From positions 4,154,001 to 4,218,000 of the forward strand of contig JARFXM010000009.1 in the NCBI GenBank assembly GCA_029532625.1: DNA of 64,000 nucleotides, read 5' to 3'. Positions 23,284 through 34,019 of the stretch are shown here, in pieces (the stretch's first letter is position 1; each line of letters opens with the position of its first letter). The notes beneath the pieces are model-generated. The model had not been told where the DNA came from. It did no database searches and was given only the letters and a program-made list of their open reading frames with translations. The DNA is from Lomentospora prolificans (taxonomy: Eukaryota > Ascomycota > Sordariomycetes > Microascales > Microascaceae). Position numbers and translations under genes: made by a program.

Positions 23284-25110
23284 TTAACTGTCATTTGGGA
23301 CTTCATTCGAAGTTCCGGGTGCCGTCATTTCTTCGGTTTCTACGCGATTAAGTACGGCTACTCCCTCGACGTGACCAGTCTGGGGGAAGAAGTCAAAGCC
23401 CACCAAGCTCTCGATCTCATACTTTACTCCGTCTCCGCCGTCTCCTCGAACCAAAGCGCCCACATCCCTAGCCTGTGTGTGCACGTTACAACTGACATAA
23501 ACTACCCTTTTTGGACCGAAGCGTAGTAGCTGGCCCAAAAAGTCGGCGTCACAGCCTTTTCGCGGAGGATCGAGGACCACTACGGTCTCGTCACGAGGGT
23601 AGGTGACGCTCTTGAAGAGCTGACGGGCGTCGGCGGCGATAAAGCTGCACGAGTCAGCCTTCATGCCGTTAAGGGCGGCATTCTTGCGGGCGAAGTCGAT
23701 GGACTTGTCGGCAATGTCGATGCCTATACTACTGGTGAAGAGAGAGGCGAGGGAGATGGTGAAGAGGCCGGAGCCCGAGTAGGCGTCGATGAGATACTTG
23801 ATAGAGGCGGCGGACTTGGGGGGAAGTATGCGTTGGCGGATGTAGTCTGTGAAGGGCGGAAGGATAGAGTTGTTGTTTTGGAAGAAGGAGCCGGCGGGGT
23901 TGGTAAAGATGTGGTCGTCGATGAATTCAGTGGTGGTGGCGTTGTTGTCGGTGATGCACGTCTTGATATCGACATGATTCCCATCGTCGACCCTCACTGC
24001 GTCGGATGGGATGGTCTCAGGTATCTCTGGACTATCCTTGGGGTAACGCTGAGTGCTTTCGCGGAGGAGGATGGTGGCGCCGCGCGAGTACTCGGTATAC
24101 TCATTCGCCATACGGGCGCGCTCGCGGGCCATGCCCTTGCGGACGGCATCAGTGCCGATGGGGCAGTCCTCGATGTCGATAACCTTGCGCTTCCCCTTTT
24201 GCATGAAGCCAATGTCCGGGCGAGACTCGAAGAATACCTTGGGCGCATTCTTCTTGGAAGGGCGATAACCGGGAGGGCCGTCAAAGTGTGGGGTGAGCTT
24301 GGTACGGTAGCCGTACTGGAGAGGGCTGCCGATGGTGTCGCCGACGACGGGGATGAGCTCGGGCGGGAGGTGCGAGAAGTTCCGGAAGGCCTTCTCGACG
24401 ATGGTGCGCTTGTGGCGCAGCTGCTCGGGGTAGTCGAGCATCTGGAACTGGCAGCCGGAGCACTGGGAGAAGTAGGGGCAGCGGATGCGGGAGTCGTCGC
24501 GGAGGGGGCCGGGGCGGACGACGGAGATGTAGTCTGCGACGGAGTGGCGCTCGTGAAGGAGGTGCCGGTACACCTTGACGCGGACGATGTCTCCCGGGGC
24601 GACGAAGGAGACAACGTAGACGTGGGGATGAGGCGGCGCAGGGGAGTCGGGGGTATGGAGAACGGCGAGGCCGTCGCCGGTGGAGGAGAGCTCGAGAACC
24701 TTGACGTTGACCTCGGAGCCTTCGGCGGGCAGTGCCGCGGCGAGCTGTTCCTCGTCGGCGGCCTCGTCGTCGCTTAGTTTCAGCGACTTGAGCAGCGCCT
24801 GCACGTCGGCTGCCAGGACTTCCTCCGTCGACCCTTCGGTCATGTTCCTCTCCCTCTTGGTCTTTTGCTTCTTCTTCAGCGACCTCTTGCTAGGGCCGTG
24901 CGGCCTCTTGCCGTTCACGTTGGCGCCGAACTTTGCGCCGTCCTGGTTCGCGAACCCGGTTCGGGTCGCGGCGCCGTCCTGGTCGCTCATCCTCCCGAGT
25001 GTGCGCAGGGTGGTGAAGGCTGGGGTTTCCGCGGGCGTGGCTTGACTGTAGAATGCCTTTGTTGGGGGAGCTCTGAGGATGGCGGAGATGTGTCTTGCGA
25101 ATGGTCTCAT
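23284..25110 (-). CDS. TRM2: tRNA (uracil-5-)-methyltransferase Trm2
   Basis: S-adenosylmethionine-dependent enzyme that makes m5U54 in the T-loop of tRNA. The intronless frame gives 608 residues. An Arg-rich, acid-free N-terminus (1-40) resembles a mitochondrial presequence. A TRAM-like RNA-binding domain lies at about 115-185, and the Cys cluster CPYFSQCSGC at about 212-221 matches the iron-sulphur motif of the RumA/TrmA family. The Rossmann methyltransferase domain has IDAYSGSGLFTISLA, VVLDPPRKGCD, catalytic Cys in VVYVSCNVHTQARD and the base Glu in QTGHVEGVAVL. Met41 starts a second plausible form lacking the presequence. The start at 25110 follows a 39-nt homopolymer in the leader. Convergent with the UCS gene, only 219 bp apart. 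Confidence 0.94.
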   Translation of the reverse strand: MRPFARHISAILRAPPTKAFYSQATPAETPAFTTLRTLGRMSDQDGAATRTGFANQDGAKFGANVNGKRPHGPSKRSLKKKQKTKRERNMTEGSTEEVLAADVQALLKSLKLSDDEAADEEQLAAALPAEGSEVNVKVLELSSTGDGLAVLHTPDSPAPPHPHVYVVSFVAPGDIVRVKVYRHLLHERHSVADYISVVRPGPLRDDSRIRCPYFSQCSGCQFQMLDYPEQLRHKRTIVEKAFRNFSHLPPELIPVVGDTIGSPLQYGYRTKLTPHFDGPPGYRPSKKNAPKVFFESRPDIGFMQKGKRKVIDIEDCPIGTDAVRKGMARERARMANEYTEYSRGATILLRESTQRYPKDSPEIPETIPSDAVRVDDGNHVDIKTCITDNNATTTEFIDDHIFTNPAGSFFQNNNSILPPFTDYIRQRILPPKSAASIKYLIDAYSGSGLFTISLASLFTSSIGIDIADKSIDFARKNAALNGMKADSCSFIAADARQLFKSVTYPRDETVVVLDPPRKGCDADFLGQLLRFGPKRVVYVSCNVHTQARDVGALVRGDGGDGVKYEIESLVGFDFFPQTGHVEGVAVLNRVETEEMTAPGTSNEVPNDS

Positions 25111-25170
25111 CTCCCGACGCCTTGCATGAGGCGTGTGTAGAATCGTAGGAGGGAAGGGAAAAAAGAAAGG

Positions 25171-25212
<42 letters not shown>

Positions 25213-26235
25213 ACTGCCCCGCTAGACAGATTTCTTCAGCTCGATGAGACTCGAGATGGAGTTGAGAAAATCCGAGTTTGCGACAGGCGCTATGTGGGTT
25301 GGATATTCGATATTCAGAAGCCGTGATTGGTTGAGTGTGTGGGTGGAAGGCAAATCCAGGATCCGAGCCTTAAGTGCTAAACCTGGTGGTGAAACCGTCC
25401 GAGTGGCCAGCCAGCTGGGCTGTCTTCCAGGCGAGTTTGGGAGGGACAGGCCAGCGCTGGGGCTGGCTGGCCAAGCCACCTAGGCCAGCTATTAGTGGCC
25501 TGGACAGCCAGCCAGCCAGCAGTGGGATCAATCCATATGCTGGCACTAATCTCTCTCCATCGTTGGTGGCGTGGCTGGCTGTCAGTGGAAACGGAGCGCT
25601 AATCTCTTATCGCTGGCTGGCGTGGATCATCCCACACAGTGTGGTGGGGTGCCTAGGAGTGCTGGCGTGTGCGCCAGGCATTGTGTTGCGGTGACTTCAC
25701 ATGTTGTACTAAAGTAGGGCCACGGCCACTTCCAGAGTGTGGTGGTTGGAGATTGTACTAACACTGGAGAGCAGCTTGAGACGGACGGCCAAATACGGTT
25801 AGCCACACGCATTTCCTTGTATCACTAATCAAGGTCCTCGTGAACAACCTGGACCAAGATCCGGCCTCCCACGATCCTCCTTTCATCAAGGCTGGAAAGG
25901 GTCACGAGCAGTCTTGGGAGGTCTTGGGTAGCTTCCACATCGCACATTTTAGTGGTGCTACCGTACAAGACAGCCGTTGGTGTCTCTTCATAGTTAACGG
26001 CGTCGCTATCAGCTTCGTAGTGCGCTTTTCATTCTTATACCACTGGTCATCGCCACTTAAGTCTCCGGCGTCGAGCGCCCCCGGACCAGATCCCCCGAGT
26101 GTCTTCTGGCTAGCCCAAGTTTATGTGAAAGCTTGACTTGGACTCGCTAATTTCTGGTTCTATCAAAAGAAGTCTGCCTTGTGCCCCTGTTTTTCGTTTT
26201 CGTCATTACCGTCGATATTACCCTTTTTCGCTACG
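25111..26235. other. Divergent intergenic region, TRM2 / gamma-glutamyltransferase gene
   Basis: Contains the 39-nt A run, a dense cluster of GCTGG/CCAGC words at 25408-25640, and the promoters of both flanking genes. No gene is seen. Confidence 0.5.
25171..25209. repeat. 39-nt poly-A (poly-T on the TRM2 strand)
   Basis: Thirty-nine consecutive A residues on the plus strand, about 60 nt upstream of the TRM2 start codon. On the TRM2 strand this is poly-T in the leader or core promoter, which would disfavour nucleosomes. Exact length is uncertain in any assembly. Confidence 0.8.
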
Positions 26236-28342
26236 ATGCTGTCCCGTCTGCTCTTCTTCGCCTCCGTGTCCGGCGCATTTGTCGTCCCTGAGATTGTATT
26301 CCAGAAGGGCGGTGTAAACGGAGGCGTCGCGAGCGAAAACGCAGAATGCAGCCGGATCGGCCGCAATGTTCTTCTCATGGGCGTATGTGTAATGTGTATC
26401 CCCCTTCACATCCCCAGCTACACCGCGTGCTCCCGTCTGACATTGCTGAGCGGAAATACAGGGCAACGCAGTGGACTCGCTGGTGGCCACGACTTTCTGC
26501 ATCGGAGTCGTCGCCTCGCACCACTCCGGCATTGGCGGCGGTGGCTTTGCGGTGGTGCGGGATGAGAACGGAGAATACGAAGTGATCGACTTTAGGGAAA
26601 CCGCTCCGGCTGCCGCTTCCGAGGACATGTATGATGGGAATGTGGAGGGCAGCGTTACTTCTGGCTTATCTGTGGGCGTTCCGGGAGAGGTCCGCGGGCT
26701 GGAGTACATGCACAAGAAATATGGCGTGCGTGTCTCTTCTCTCCATTCGGCGTCCTTGGCGTTTTCGCAAGATCCGAGTATGCGCAGGCTAACCTTGCCC
26801 CGAGTAGAAACTGTCGTGGGAGTCTTTACTTGAGCCTGCCACCGCAATCGCGAGAAATGGCTGGAAAGGTATGCATCCGTGGCCGCTAGGACGGACGAAC
26901 TCACCATCTGACCTTTGTCTCTCAGTTGGCCCCGACACTATTCGGTATATGAACGCCGTTATAACGGGCCATCGAAACATATTCCTTGAGGATCCTGCTT
27001 GGATGGAACATTTCGCTCCCAACGGTGAGTTCCTTTCATTTCCCGCTTATATGCCGGCTTATTAATGCTTAACCAACTCAAAGGCAAGCTGGTGCAGGTC
27101 GGCGATACCATGTATCGAAAGAACTACGCCGAGTGAGTCCCTAGACGTCTGTATCGATTTCTTTTTTATGGCCGAGGTACTAACCGGTATAACTAGCACT
27201 CTCGAGAAAATCGGCAAGTATGGCGCCGACGCCTTCTACACTGGCGAGATCGCCGAATCCATGATTTCCGTCATCCAAAAACAGAACGGCACAATGACTC
27301 TACAAGATCTCGAGTCTTACCAGGCCATAAGCAGGGAACCCCTCGAAATCTCGTATCGTGGCTACAAGCTCCACACATCTGGCGTTCCCAGCAGCGGAGC
27401 GATCCTTATGGGTATCCTGAAGATCATGGAACAATATCCCGTCCAAGACTGGGACGATGTTGACCTCACCGTCCACCGCTTCAGCGAGGCCATGCGTTTC
27501 GCGTACGGGGCCCGCCTTGAACTAGGCGACCCTGGCTTTGTTCCAGAATCCATCAAGACTGAGAGGTCGATGGTGACCGATGAATGGGCTGAATCCGTTC
27601 GCAGACGTATCCTAGACAATCAGACGCAGCCAGTCGAAGTCTACGACCCGAGAGAGCTTTACACCACCGAGGGCCAGGGCACGTCGCATATCGTCACCGC
27701 CGATAAGAGCGGCATGGCGACATCCATGACCACAACCGTCAACCTATTGTACGGCTCCCAAATCATGGATCCAGTCACCGGCATCGTCCTGTAAGTCTTT
27801 TCCGTCACCCTCCAGAATAACCGAATACTCTTCCTCTCTAACCGTCTTGGGGACAAAGGAACAACGAAATGAACGACTTCTCCATCCCCAATGTCTCAAA
27901 CGAATTCGGCTTCGCTCCCTCAGCAGCCAACTTCATCCGCCCCAACAAACGGCCCCTATCCTCCATCACCCCCGTCATCATCGAGGTCCCCGCCGGCCCA
28001 CGCTCCGCCTCCCCCGCAAAGCTCTACGCCACCGTGGGCGCCGCCGGCGGCTCCCGCATCATCAGCGCCACGACTCAGGTCATCTGGCACCTCCTCGAGC
28101 ACGACTTCTCCCTCCGCCGCGCCCTCGCCGAACCCCGCCTCCACGACCAGCTGATGCCCAACCACGTCATGTTCGAGTACGGCTTCGACAACACCACCGT
28201 CGACAGCATGCGTGATAGGGGCCACAAGATCGTCCGGGTTGGTGAGGGGTTGAGCGCCGTGCACGCCGTCAGGGTCCATGGCGGCGTGTTCGAGGCGGAG
28301 GCTGAGCCTAGGCAGAAGGATAGCGGCGGGTGGACGGCTTAG
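26236..28342 (+). CDS. Gamma-glutamyltransferase, secreted or membrane-linked
   Basis: Ntn-hydrolase that removes or transfers the gamma-glutamyl group of glutathione and its conjugates. Seven exons (26236-26382, 26462-26725, 26808-26868, 26926-27024, 27084-27132, 27197-27790, 27859-28342) give 565 residues. The N-terminus is a hydrophobic signal-like segment (1-17). Family motifs are GNAVDSLVATTFCIGV, HHSGIGGGGF, DFRETAP and SGVPSSGAI. The autocleavage site puts nucleophile Thr369 in GQGTSHIV, followed by the conserved NNEMNDFS and the glycine-rich AAGGSRI near the C-terminus. All junctions keep the frame. Two exons are only 49 and 61 nt. The start at 26236 is the first in-frame ATG. It is convergent with ALG11. 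Confidence 0.93.
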
Positions 28343-28903
28343 ACGAACCGGGCATAGGTATTTATATGTATTGCATGTTGAACATTCCCCCAGATAGCGC
28401 CAAAGGCGTATTAGTCGATGGAGAGCGTAGCATATTCACTTCTGGTATGACATGGGAGTCTGGAGTCTCGAGCTTGCGCCATTTCTAGATGCTTCTTCAG
28501 CGATCGCATTAGACCATACGAAATCAATGAATGAAACATACGTCCCTAGGATTACAAGTTCATAGCTCGTCTGGAAAGCTTCATCGTATGCCATTACCAC
28601 TCGCTATGAGTATGGATGCTAAAAAGAACAGAAAAAAAATGGAAAGAAAATAGAAACAGAAAGGAAGGGTATCCGTCTATACACTCCCAGAACAACGGCT
28701 AATGCGACACGAGTAGGAAATCAATGTGTATGATAGAGGTCAGTCAGTTTTACAAGCAAGGAAAAAGAGGACAGATAGAAAAAGAACAGATCGAGACCGA
28801 CGAAAGTCAGTTACACATAATACACAAACTGTGGCAAACAGTTTACACGAGAAGGAGAAGCCGCTCTTTGGTAAAAGCAAAGGAGAGGCGCGGGAAGCTT
28901 AGC
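28343..28903. other. Convergent intergenic region, gamma-GT gene / ALG11
   Basis: A-rich plus-strand sequence around 28620-28660 and 28755-28800. Both genes end here. No gene is seen. Confidence 0.5.
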
Positions 28904-30772
28904 TTAGGTGACCATTGCAACCAGCTTCTCCATCTGATCGATCCACTTCCTAGCAAATTCCTCCTCTGTGAAGCGGAGGGCTGATTTGCGCGCCCTCTGG
29001 CGGATGGCAAGCGGATTGGGCTCAGAAAGTGCCTTCTCGAAACCTTGCGCGAATTCCTCAGCGGTAACAGCGTGGTAACCTGGGCTAGAGTTAGCTCTAA
29101 CTAGATCCATGATTGTACCGAATGTGATGCACTTACCGGTAGGCTTGCCGTCGATATCGACAACGATATCAAGCTTAGGGCCACCACTGCTATGTACTAC
29201 TGAAATCAAGCCGGCCGCCTGGTATTCCACGACTCCAATTCCAAAGTGCTCATTCCACATGCCATTGACACCAACGGACGCCCTGCTCAGCCAGTCTAAG
29301 ACCTCGGGCCAGGATGCATCTAGATGGAAATGTACGCGGTCTTTGACGCCTAGTTCGTTGACAAGAAGTCGCAATTGATACACACGCTTAGAGTCGCCGT
29401 CATCCCTCACACTTCCTATGAGAACAAGACGAGTGTCCTTGGCGACGGGAGAGCCGGATTTAACAAACTTGGCGAAAGACTGAATAATGTGAGTGTGGTC
29501 TTTTTCGGGACGGAACTGGGCAATGGACAGAATGATCTTCTCGCGTTTCTTTTCAGACTCGCGAGTTATTTCAATGGCGTTCTCGAGCTCCTCGACAGCT
29601 ACTGGGGGGTAGACAACGGTAATGGGGTTGGTTTTGGGCCCGGTAGGACGGTAGGGGCCCCAAAGTTTTTTAATATGGGCCTGAGTCCAAGTCGAGTTCG
29701 TCATAACAACATCGATTGTCGATCCGACGCGCGAGTAGAGTTTGGCAAAGAGCTGCCAGTAAGCCTTCTTCAACTTGCCACGCATGCCGGTGCCTTGGCC
29801 GGCATTGAGACCTCGACTGCCAAGAGGCGAGGAGGGGTCGAGAGATTCGAGCATGTCGGTGGAGATAGTGGGGTAATGTACGTAGGCGCAGGTGGGGATG
29901 CGTGGGAAAAGGAACTTGGAGAAGCCTTGGGCGAATGCGTAGCCCATCGTGTCAATGAAGATATCGGGCACTAGTAGGTGAAAGGCGTCCCAAGCCATGA
30001 TCAAAGACCCGAGCGATTGGCCGATAAGGGTGAACTTGGGCCAGGTGGAGGCGAGAACCCAATGGCGGCTCGAGAGGTAGACGAAGGAAATGGTCGGGGC
30101 GTGAAGGTCGATGTTGAAACGGTTCTGGTAGAGAGATAGTGGTGAGCAAGCGAAGCCGAGGGTTCTAGGGGACGGAGCTAAGGAGCCCTACCTTGACCCT
30201 GGAGATCATGGCATCCTTGGACATCTCGTGATCTCCGGTATACACGACACATAGGGCATTGGGCCATCGCAGCTGTGTAGCACGGATAGCCGCCCAAAGA
30301 ACTCGTTCACCGCCGCCGCCAGCGTTACTATGCGTGTCAGTTTCGCGTCTGACTACCTTGGGCGAGTAATAAGAGACGGTGTGACTACGTACCAAAAGGG
30401 GTGGAAGAATCCGACGATTCCGGCCCAGTCCTTCTGCACCTTTTCTCCATTTCCAGACGAGGGAGTAGTATGCGACTCGATCTTCTCCCAGCCTTCCTCA
30501 TCACGCACCTGAGTGGCACGTACCTTGTCCTTTTGGAAACGTTGTTGGTCTTCCTGCTTCAGACTGAGTAAGAGAGCTCTCCGGCCAGACGATCTCCTCC
30601 TCAAGTACCAGGCTAGAATAACTCCACTGAGGCGGAACAAGAGGGGTAGAAGCACGAAGTATGCGAGCGGAATAGAGGCCAGAGCCGTGCCCACAGAAGT
30701 GGCAGAGAACAAAGAGGGTGAGTCCCGGCAGCTCGTATCGCATGTCGACTCTTCCACCATCGCCGAGGACAT
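28904..30772 (-). CDS. ALG11: Alg11 alpha-1,2-mannosyltransferase (dolichol-linked oligosaccharide)
   Basis: ER membrane enzyme that adds the fourth and fifth mannoses to the cytosolic-face dolichol oligosaccharide during N-glycan assembly. Four exons (30772-30393, 30327-30192, 30124-29137, 29079-28904) give 559 residues. An N-terminal transmembrane helix lies at about 25-60. The family motif FFHPFCNAGGGGERV is rebuilt across the first splice junction. The GT4 glycosyltransferase domain carries FIDTMGYAF, YVHYPTISTDML, AQFRPEKDH and the EX7E element in NEHFGIGVVEYQAAG. Splicing across junction three restores GYHAVTAEEFA. The start is the ATG at 30772; the frame extends upstream without another ATG. 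Divergent from COX18 across 743 bp. Confidence 0.95.
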
Positions 30773-31515
30773 TGTTGGTGGCTGCAGGAGAATCCCTAAT
30801 GTAGGGATCTCGAGCAGGCTTTCGTCAGTTGCGGATGGGGGGTTTGGAGGTTGTAGCGGAGATCTGAGGTTCTGATAGCAGCGAAGATTCAAGAGTAATT
30901 AAAGAATAGCCGGCGCGCTTGTGATCGGGTGAGGTGTGCAATGCGAATATGCTGCTTGAGGTTGACGAACGAGTCAAAATGCTCCTTTCCATCACCTGGG
31001 TGCTCAGCTGGCCTGAAAGTGACCCCACTAAAGAACCACTGCCAGAGCCGCCAACCAGCTGGGAAAGCTCTCGTGGCTGGCTCCTCCTGTGTAACTTTGG
31101 TGCAGGCTAGTGGAGGAAGGTCCAGGGGAACAATTTTAATGGGGCACATGAACCATGGCTGGGGACAGTGGAATCACAATGCCACATTTGTGGTTTCTCA
31201 GATGCGGACAGCTGGCATTATCTGTTTTGAAGTGGCCAAGCTGACATTAAGCGTGAGCCGATGTGACAGATGCAGAGAAGCACTTGACCCATGATACATG
31301 GCTTCGTACCAATGGATGGCATTGCATTGGTCAACAACAGACCTTCTCACCCTTCATTTATCCTTTCAGCAAAAGTGATAAGTGGAATTACTGGTGAGCC
31401 GGGAGTGAACAATTGTGAGCATAATCGCTTAAATCAATTTACATACATAGATATATATATGTATATATGTAATTCATGCTAACCTTAACTCTTTCAGTCC
31501 CAGGATCCTGCCAAC
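30773..31515. other. Divergent promoter region, ALG11 / COX18
   Basis: Shared upstream space. It contains an alternating AT palindrome at 31447-31470 and a candidate 5' leader intron end: CTAACC at 31479 followed by CTTTCAG ending at 31497, 18 nt before the COX18 start. The matching donor could be GTGAGC near 31393 or 31416. No other gene is seen. Confidence 0.4.
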
Positions 31516-32454
31516 ATGTTGTCGCAGAGGTGTACACCTCGGCTGCTCTCATCATGCCGACCTCTTGTGGGTCTCCATGGGAGTCGTCCGCGACTCCAAT
31601 GCGGTCCTAGCCATGGCCCTCTTGCCATTGCCCGCCCAACGGCAGCCCATGGCTTGGATATGATGGGTTCTAGGACAATGGTCACTCTCCCCGACATATT
31701 CGACGGCACCGTCAACGCCATTGTCGCTGCGCATACCATGACCGGAATCCCTTGGTACCTTCTCATTCCTGGCCTAGCTACAGCCCTCACAGTCTGCGCA
31801 AGGCTGCCCTTCAAATTCCGAGAAAGGGAGGCGGCCAACAGGTTAGTGCGCTTTGGAGACCTGCGCGTCGCCTGGTACCAAAAAGCAGTACGACTTGGGC
31901 TCGATAAGCCCGCCGAGAGGGCCGAGAGGGAGTTTACACGCCTGCGGAAAGAGGCAGGTCTAGGTCTTTTTAGACAAGCAGCAGTCCCCATACTCGCACA
32001 CTTTCCCGCGTGGATCCTCATTTCTCAGGCGCTGAGGGTAGTTGCCGGACAAGGCTCAAACAACCCTTTGGATCCTACGCTTGCGACGGAGGGATGTCTG
32101 TGGTTCCACGATCTCACAGCCGCTGACCCAACCTTCATCCTACCGGCCATATTCGGCGCTAGTATGCTTTACAATTTCAGCCCCCGCTCGATGGACGAGG
32201 TACGAACACTCTTTGATCCTAAAGTCAAGACGTTGCCAGTGAGGGCTCGCCGAGCATTCCTCTTCCTTACCCCCTTCGTGATCACCGCCGTCGCCGCATT
32301 CCCCTCTGGGGTTGTTCTCTTCTGGGTCTCATCAGCCGTGTCGACTAGGATCCTATCAGTGATAATGGATAGATACTTCCTGCCCCCCAAATTACAGTCC
32401 CCTTGGAGAAAGGGCGCAGTTAGGGAAAAGTGGTTCGTTGGTGGGCCGAAATAG
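31516..32454 (+). CDS. COX18: Mitochondrial inner-membrane insertase Cox18/Oxa2
   Basis: Member of the Oxa1/YidC/Alb3 insertase family. Cox18 exports the C-terminal tail of cytochrome oxidase subunit 2 across the inner membrane. The single exon gives 312 residues. The first 50 are Arg/Ser-rich with no acidic residue before about 48, a mitochondrial presequence. Hydrophobic segments lie at about 80-100, 150-170, 205-220 and 250-290, with IPWYLLIPGLATALTVCARLP and LAHFPAWILISQALR typical of Cox18. It lacks the long C-terminal ribosome-binding coiled coil of Oxa1, which supports Cox18/Oxa2. The start ATG lies shortly after a candidate leader-intron acceptor. Convergent with the syntaxin gene. 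Confidence 0.88.
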   Translation: MLSQRCTPRLLSSCRPLVGLHGSRPRLQCGPSHGPLAIARPTAAHGLDMMGSRTMVTLPDIFDGTVNAIVAAHTMTGIPWYLLIPGLATALTVCARLPFKFREREAANRLVRFGDLRVAWYQKAVRLGLDKPAERAEREFTRLRKEAGLGLFRQAAVPILAHFPAWILISQALRVVAGQGSNNPLDPTLATEGCLWFHDLTAADPTFILPAIFGASMLYNFSPRSMDEVRTLFDPKVKTLPVRARRAFLFLTPFVITAVAAFPSGVVLFWVSSAVSTRILSVIMDRYFLPPKLQSPWRKGAVREKWFVGGPK

Positions 32455-32695
32455 ACGCTTGGCACAACTCTTTTGTGGCCAAGATGAGGAGGAAGGACAA
32501 AATTAAGGAGCCTTATTATGTGCTTCGTTGCTATGTACAGCTACAAAAAAAAACGAGAATGTAAGATACAAGATTGCCGCATGAACGCCATGAAACCCCC
32601 ATGATAGTGAAATGCTCGCCGGCCTGGAGCGCATACAATGAGACGGAAGCAGAAGAGACCACGTCAAGGAACGGTATGCAGCAGAAAAACATCCC

Positions 32696-33567
32696 TTAAT
32701 CCAAGAAGATCGCCAATAGCACAATAGTCAGGATGACGGCAAGAATGATGAGCAGACAGCAGCTCTTATTCCTGGCGGCTTTCTGGTATCGGGAGGCTTG
32801 CGTAAGTTCCACCATGGCGCCTCGGGTATCGTCCCTGGTCACCTCAACATTGTCCGCAATAGTATTGAGTTGTTCGCCCTGTTCGCTTACGATTTGTGCT
32901 ACTTGTCGGAAGAGGACGTTGAGGTCACCAACACCTTGCTCAATGTTTCGAATCTCCTCCTCTCGTTCGATAATGAGAGCCTCCTGGAAATCAACCTCAT
33001 CCTGTGCGGCTAGGCTCGAGAGCTCTTGCTGTTGCTGCTGTTCCAGTGTACCAGCATAGCCTTCATCGGCACCGGCTTCGGAATCGTGCGCTGCTCGTGC
33101 GGCACTGACTGATGCTCGCTGCTTTTCGAGGGCGATTCGCTGAAGATCTTGGAATTCTTTGAAGGCATCCTGGAACTCGGTCGAAATCTTGTTGCGCTCG
33201 TACTTTTGTTGTTTCTAGTGTAGACGGAACGTTAGCAAAAGAGCGATGCAAGTCGAAACTAGGGCGAATGAGGGAGTAGTACAGAGAGGTCGTCCCAGGT
33301 TTGGAGTTTCTTGATGCCTTCACCAATTTCCATACAGGCCTGGCGCGATTTTTCCAGGAAATCGTGGACTCGTTCGCGAACGCGAGCGGTGTCGCGCCTA
33401 GTGCCTAGAAGGTTCACATCGGTCCTAAGTTTCAGGATGTTACGTTCCAGATCGCTCAGCTTTGTCCGGAGCTCGTGAAGGAGTTGCTTGTAGCCAGGGT
33501 CATCGCTGTAACCGCCGCCATCGCCGTGCCTGCCAGCCTCGAGGGAAGAGAGCTGATCAAACGACAT
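32696..33567 (-). CDS. PEP12: Pep12-like endosomal/vacuolar syntaxin (Qa-SNARE)
   Basis: Target-membrane SNARE for fusion at late endosome or vacuole. Two exons (33567-33283 and 33214-32696) give 267 residues. An N-terminal helical regulatory domain spans about 20-130. The SNARE motif runs about 180-240: REEEIRNIEQ, DLNVLFRQVAQIV, then SEQGEQLNTI, whose Gln after Glu is the expected zero-layer residue. A 20-residue tail anchor follows Cys-Cys (RNKSCCLLIILAVIL) and ends in FLD. Family length and layout match Pep12/Vam3 syntaxins; Pep12 is preferred but Vam3 is not excluded. Divergent from NDC1 across 452 bp. Confidence 0.9.
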
Positions 33568-34019
33568 TATGCCTCTCGTCTCCGCGAGTGACCCACGACT
33601 ATGTTTTCGAGGTCTATGCTTCGTCGATACAGATCGGGTCGTTGATTTGTGGGTTTAAAGGTGTTGATGGGAGTGTTGCCGAGAAGGTCCCCTCAGTAGC
33701 AGTCCGTCGCAGTGATGGAGATCATGTGGCTGCCTACGTAATCGGACGTCGTTCTTCAGCCAGACAATCCAGGTACAAGCCATGCTCGCGGGTCCCCACC
33801 GCCACTATTAATACCGCGGAGCAACCACCTTTTGTGCTTATCATCACGTGACATATATCTTATCGGAGCTCTTTCGTCGCGTTGTTGCGCCAGCACGCAG
33901 ATTTTCTTTGGAACATTTATTTACTTGCGGGCAGGTTACCCTCATTCCAAAATCCATCTCCCCCACTAGTCACAACCACCACCTCTTCTGTCACTCATTC
34001 GACGGGCGATGCGCTGATC
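33568..34019. other. Divergent promoter region, PEP12-like / NDC1
   Basis: Short shared promoter of two opposite genes. No separate gene is seen. Confidence 0.5.

Noticed and set aside
23833..24777. 314-codon plus-strand frame antisense to TRM2
   Set aside because: Val/Gly/Asp-rich shadow of the GC-rich TRM2 coding strand; TRM2 motifs are conclusive for the minus strand.
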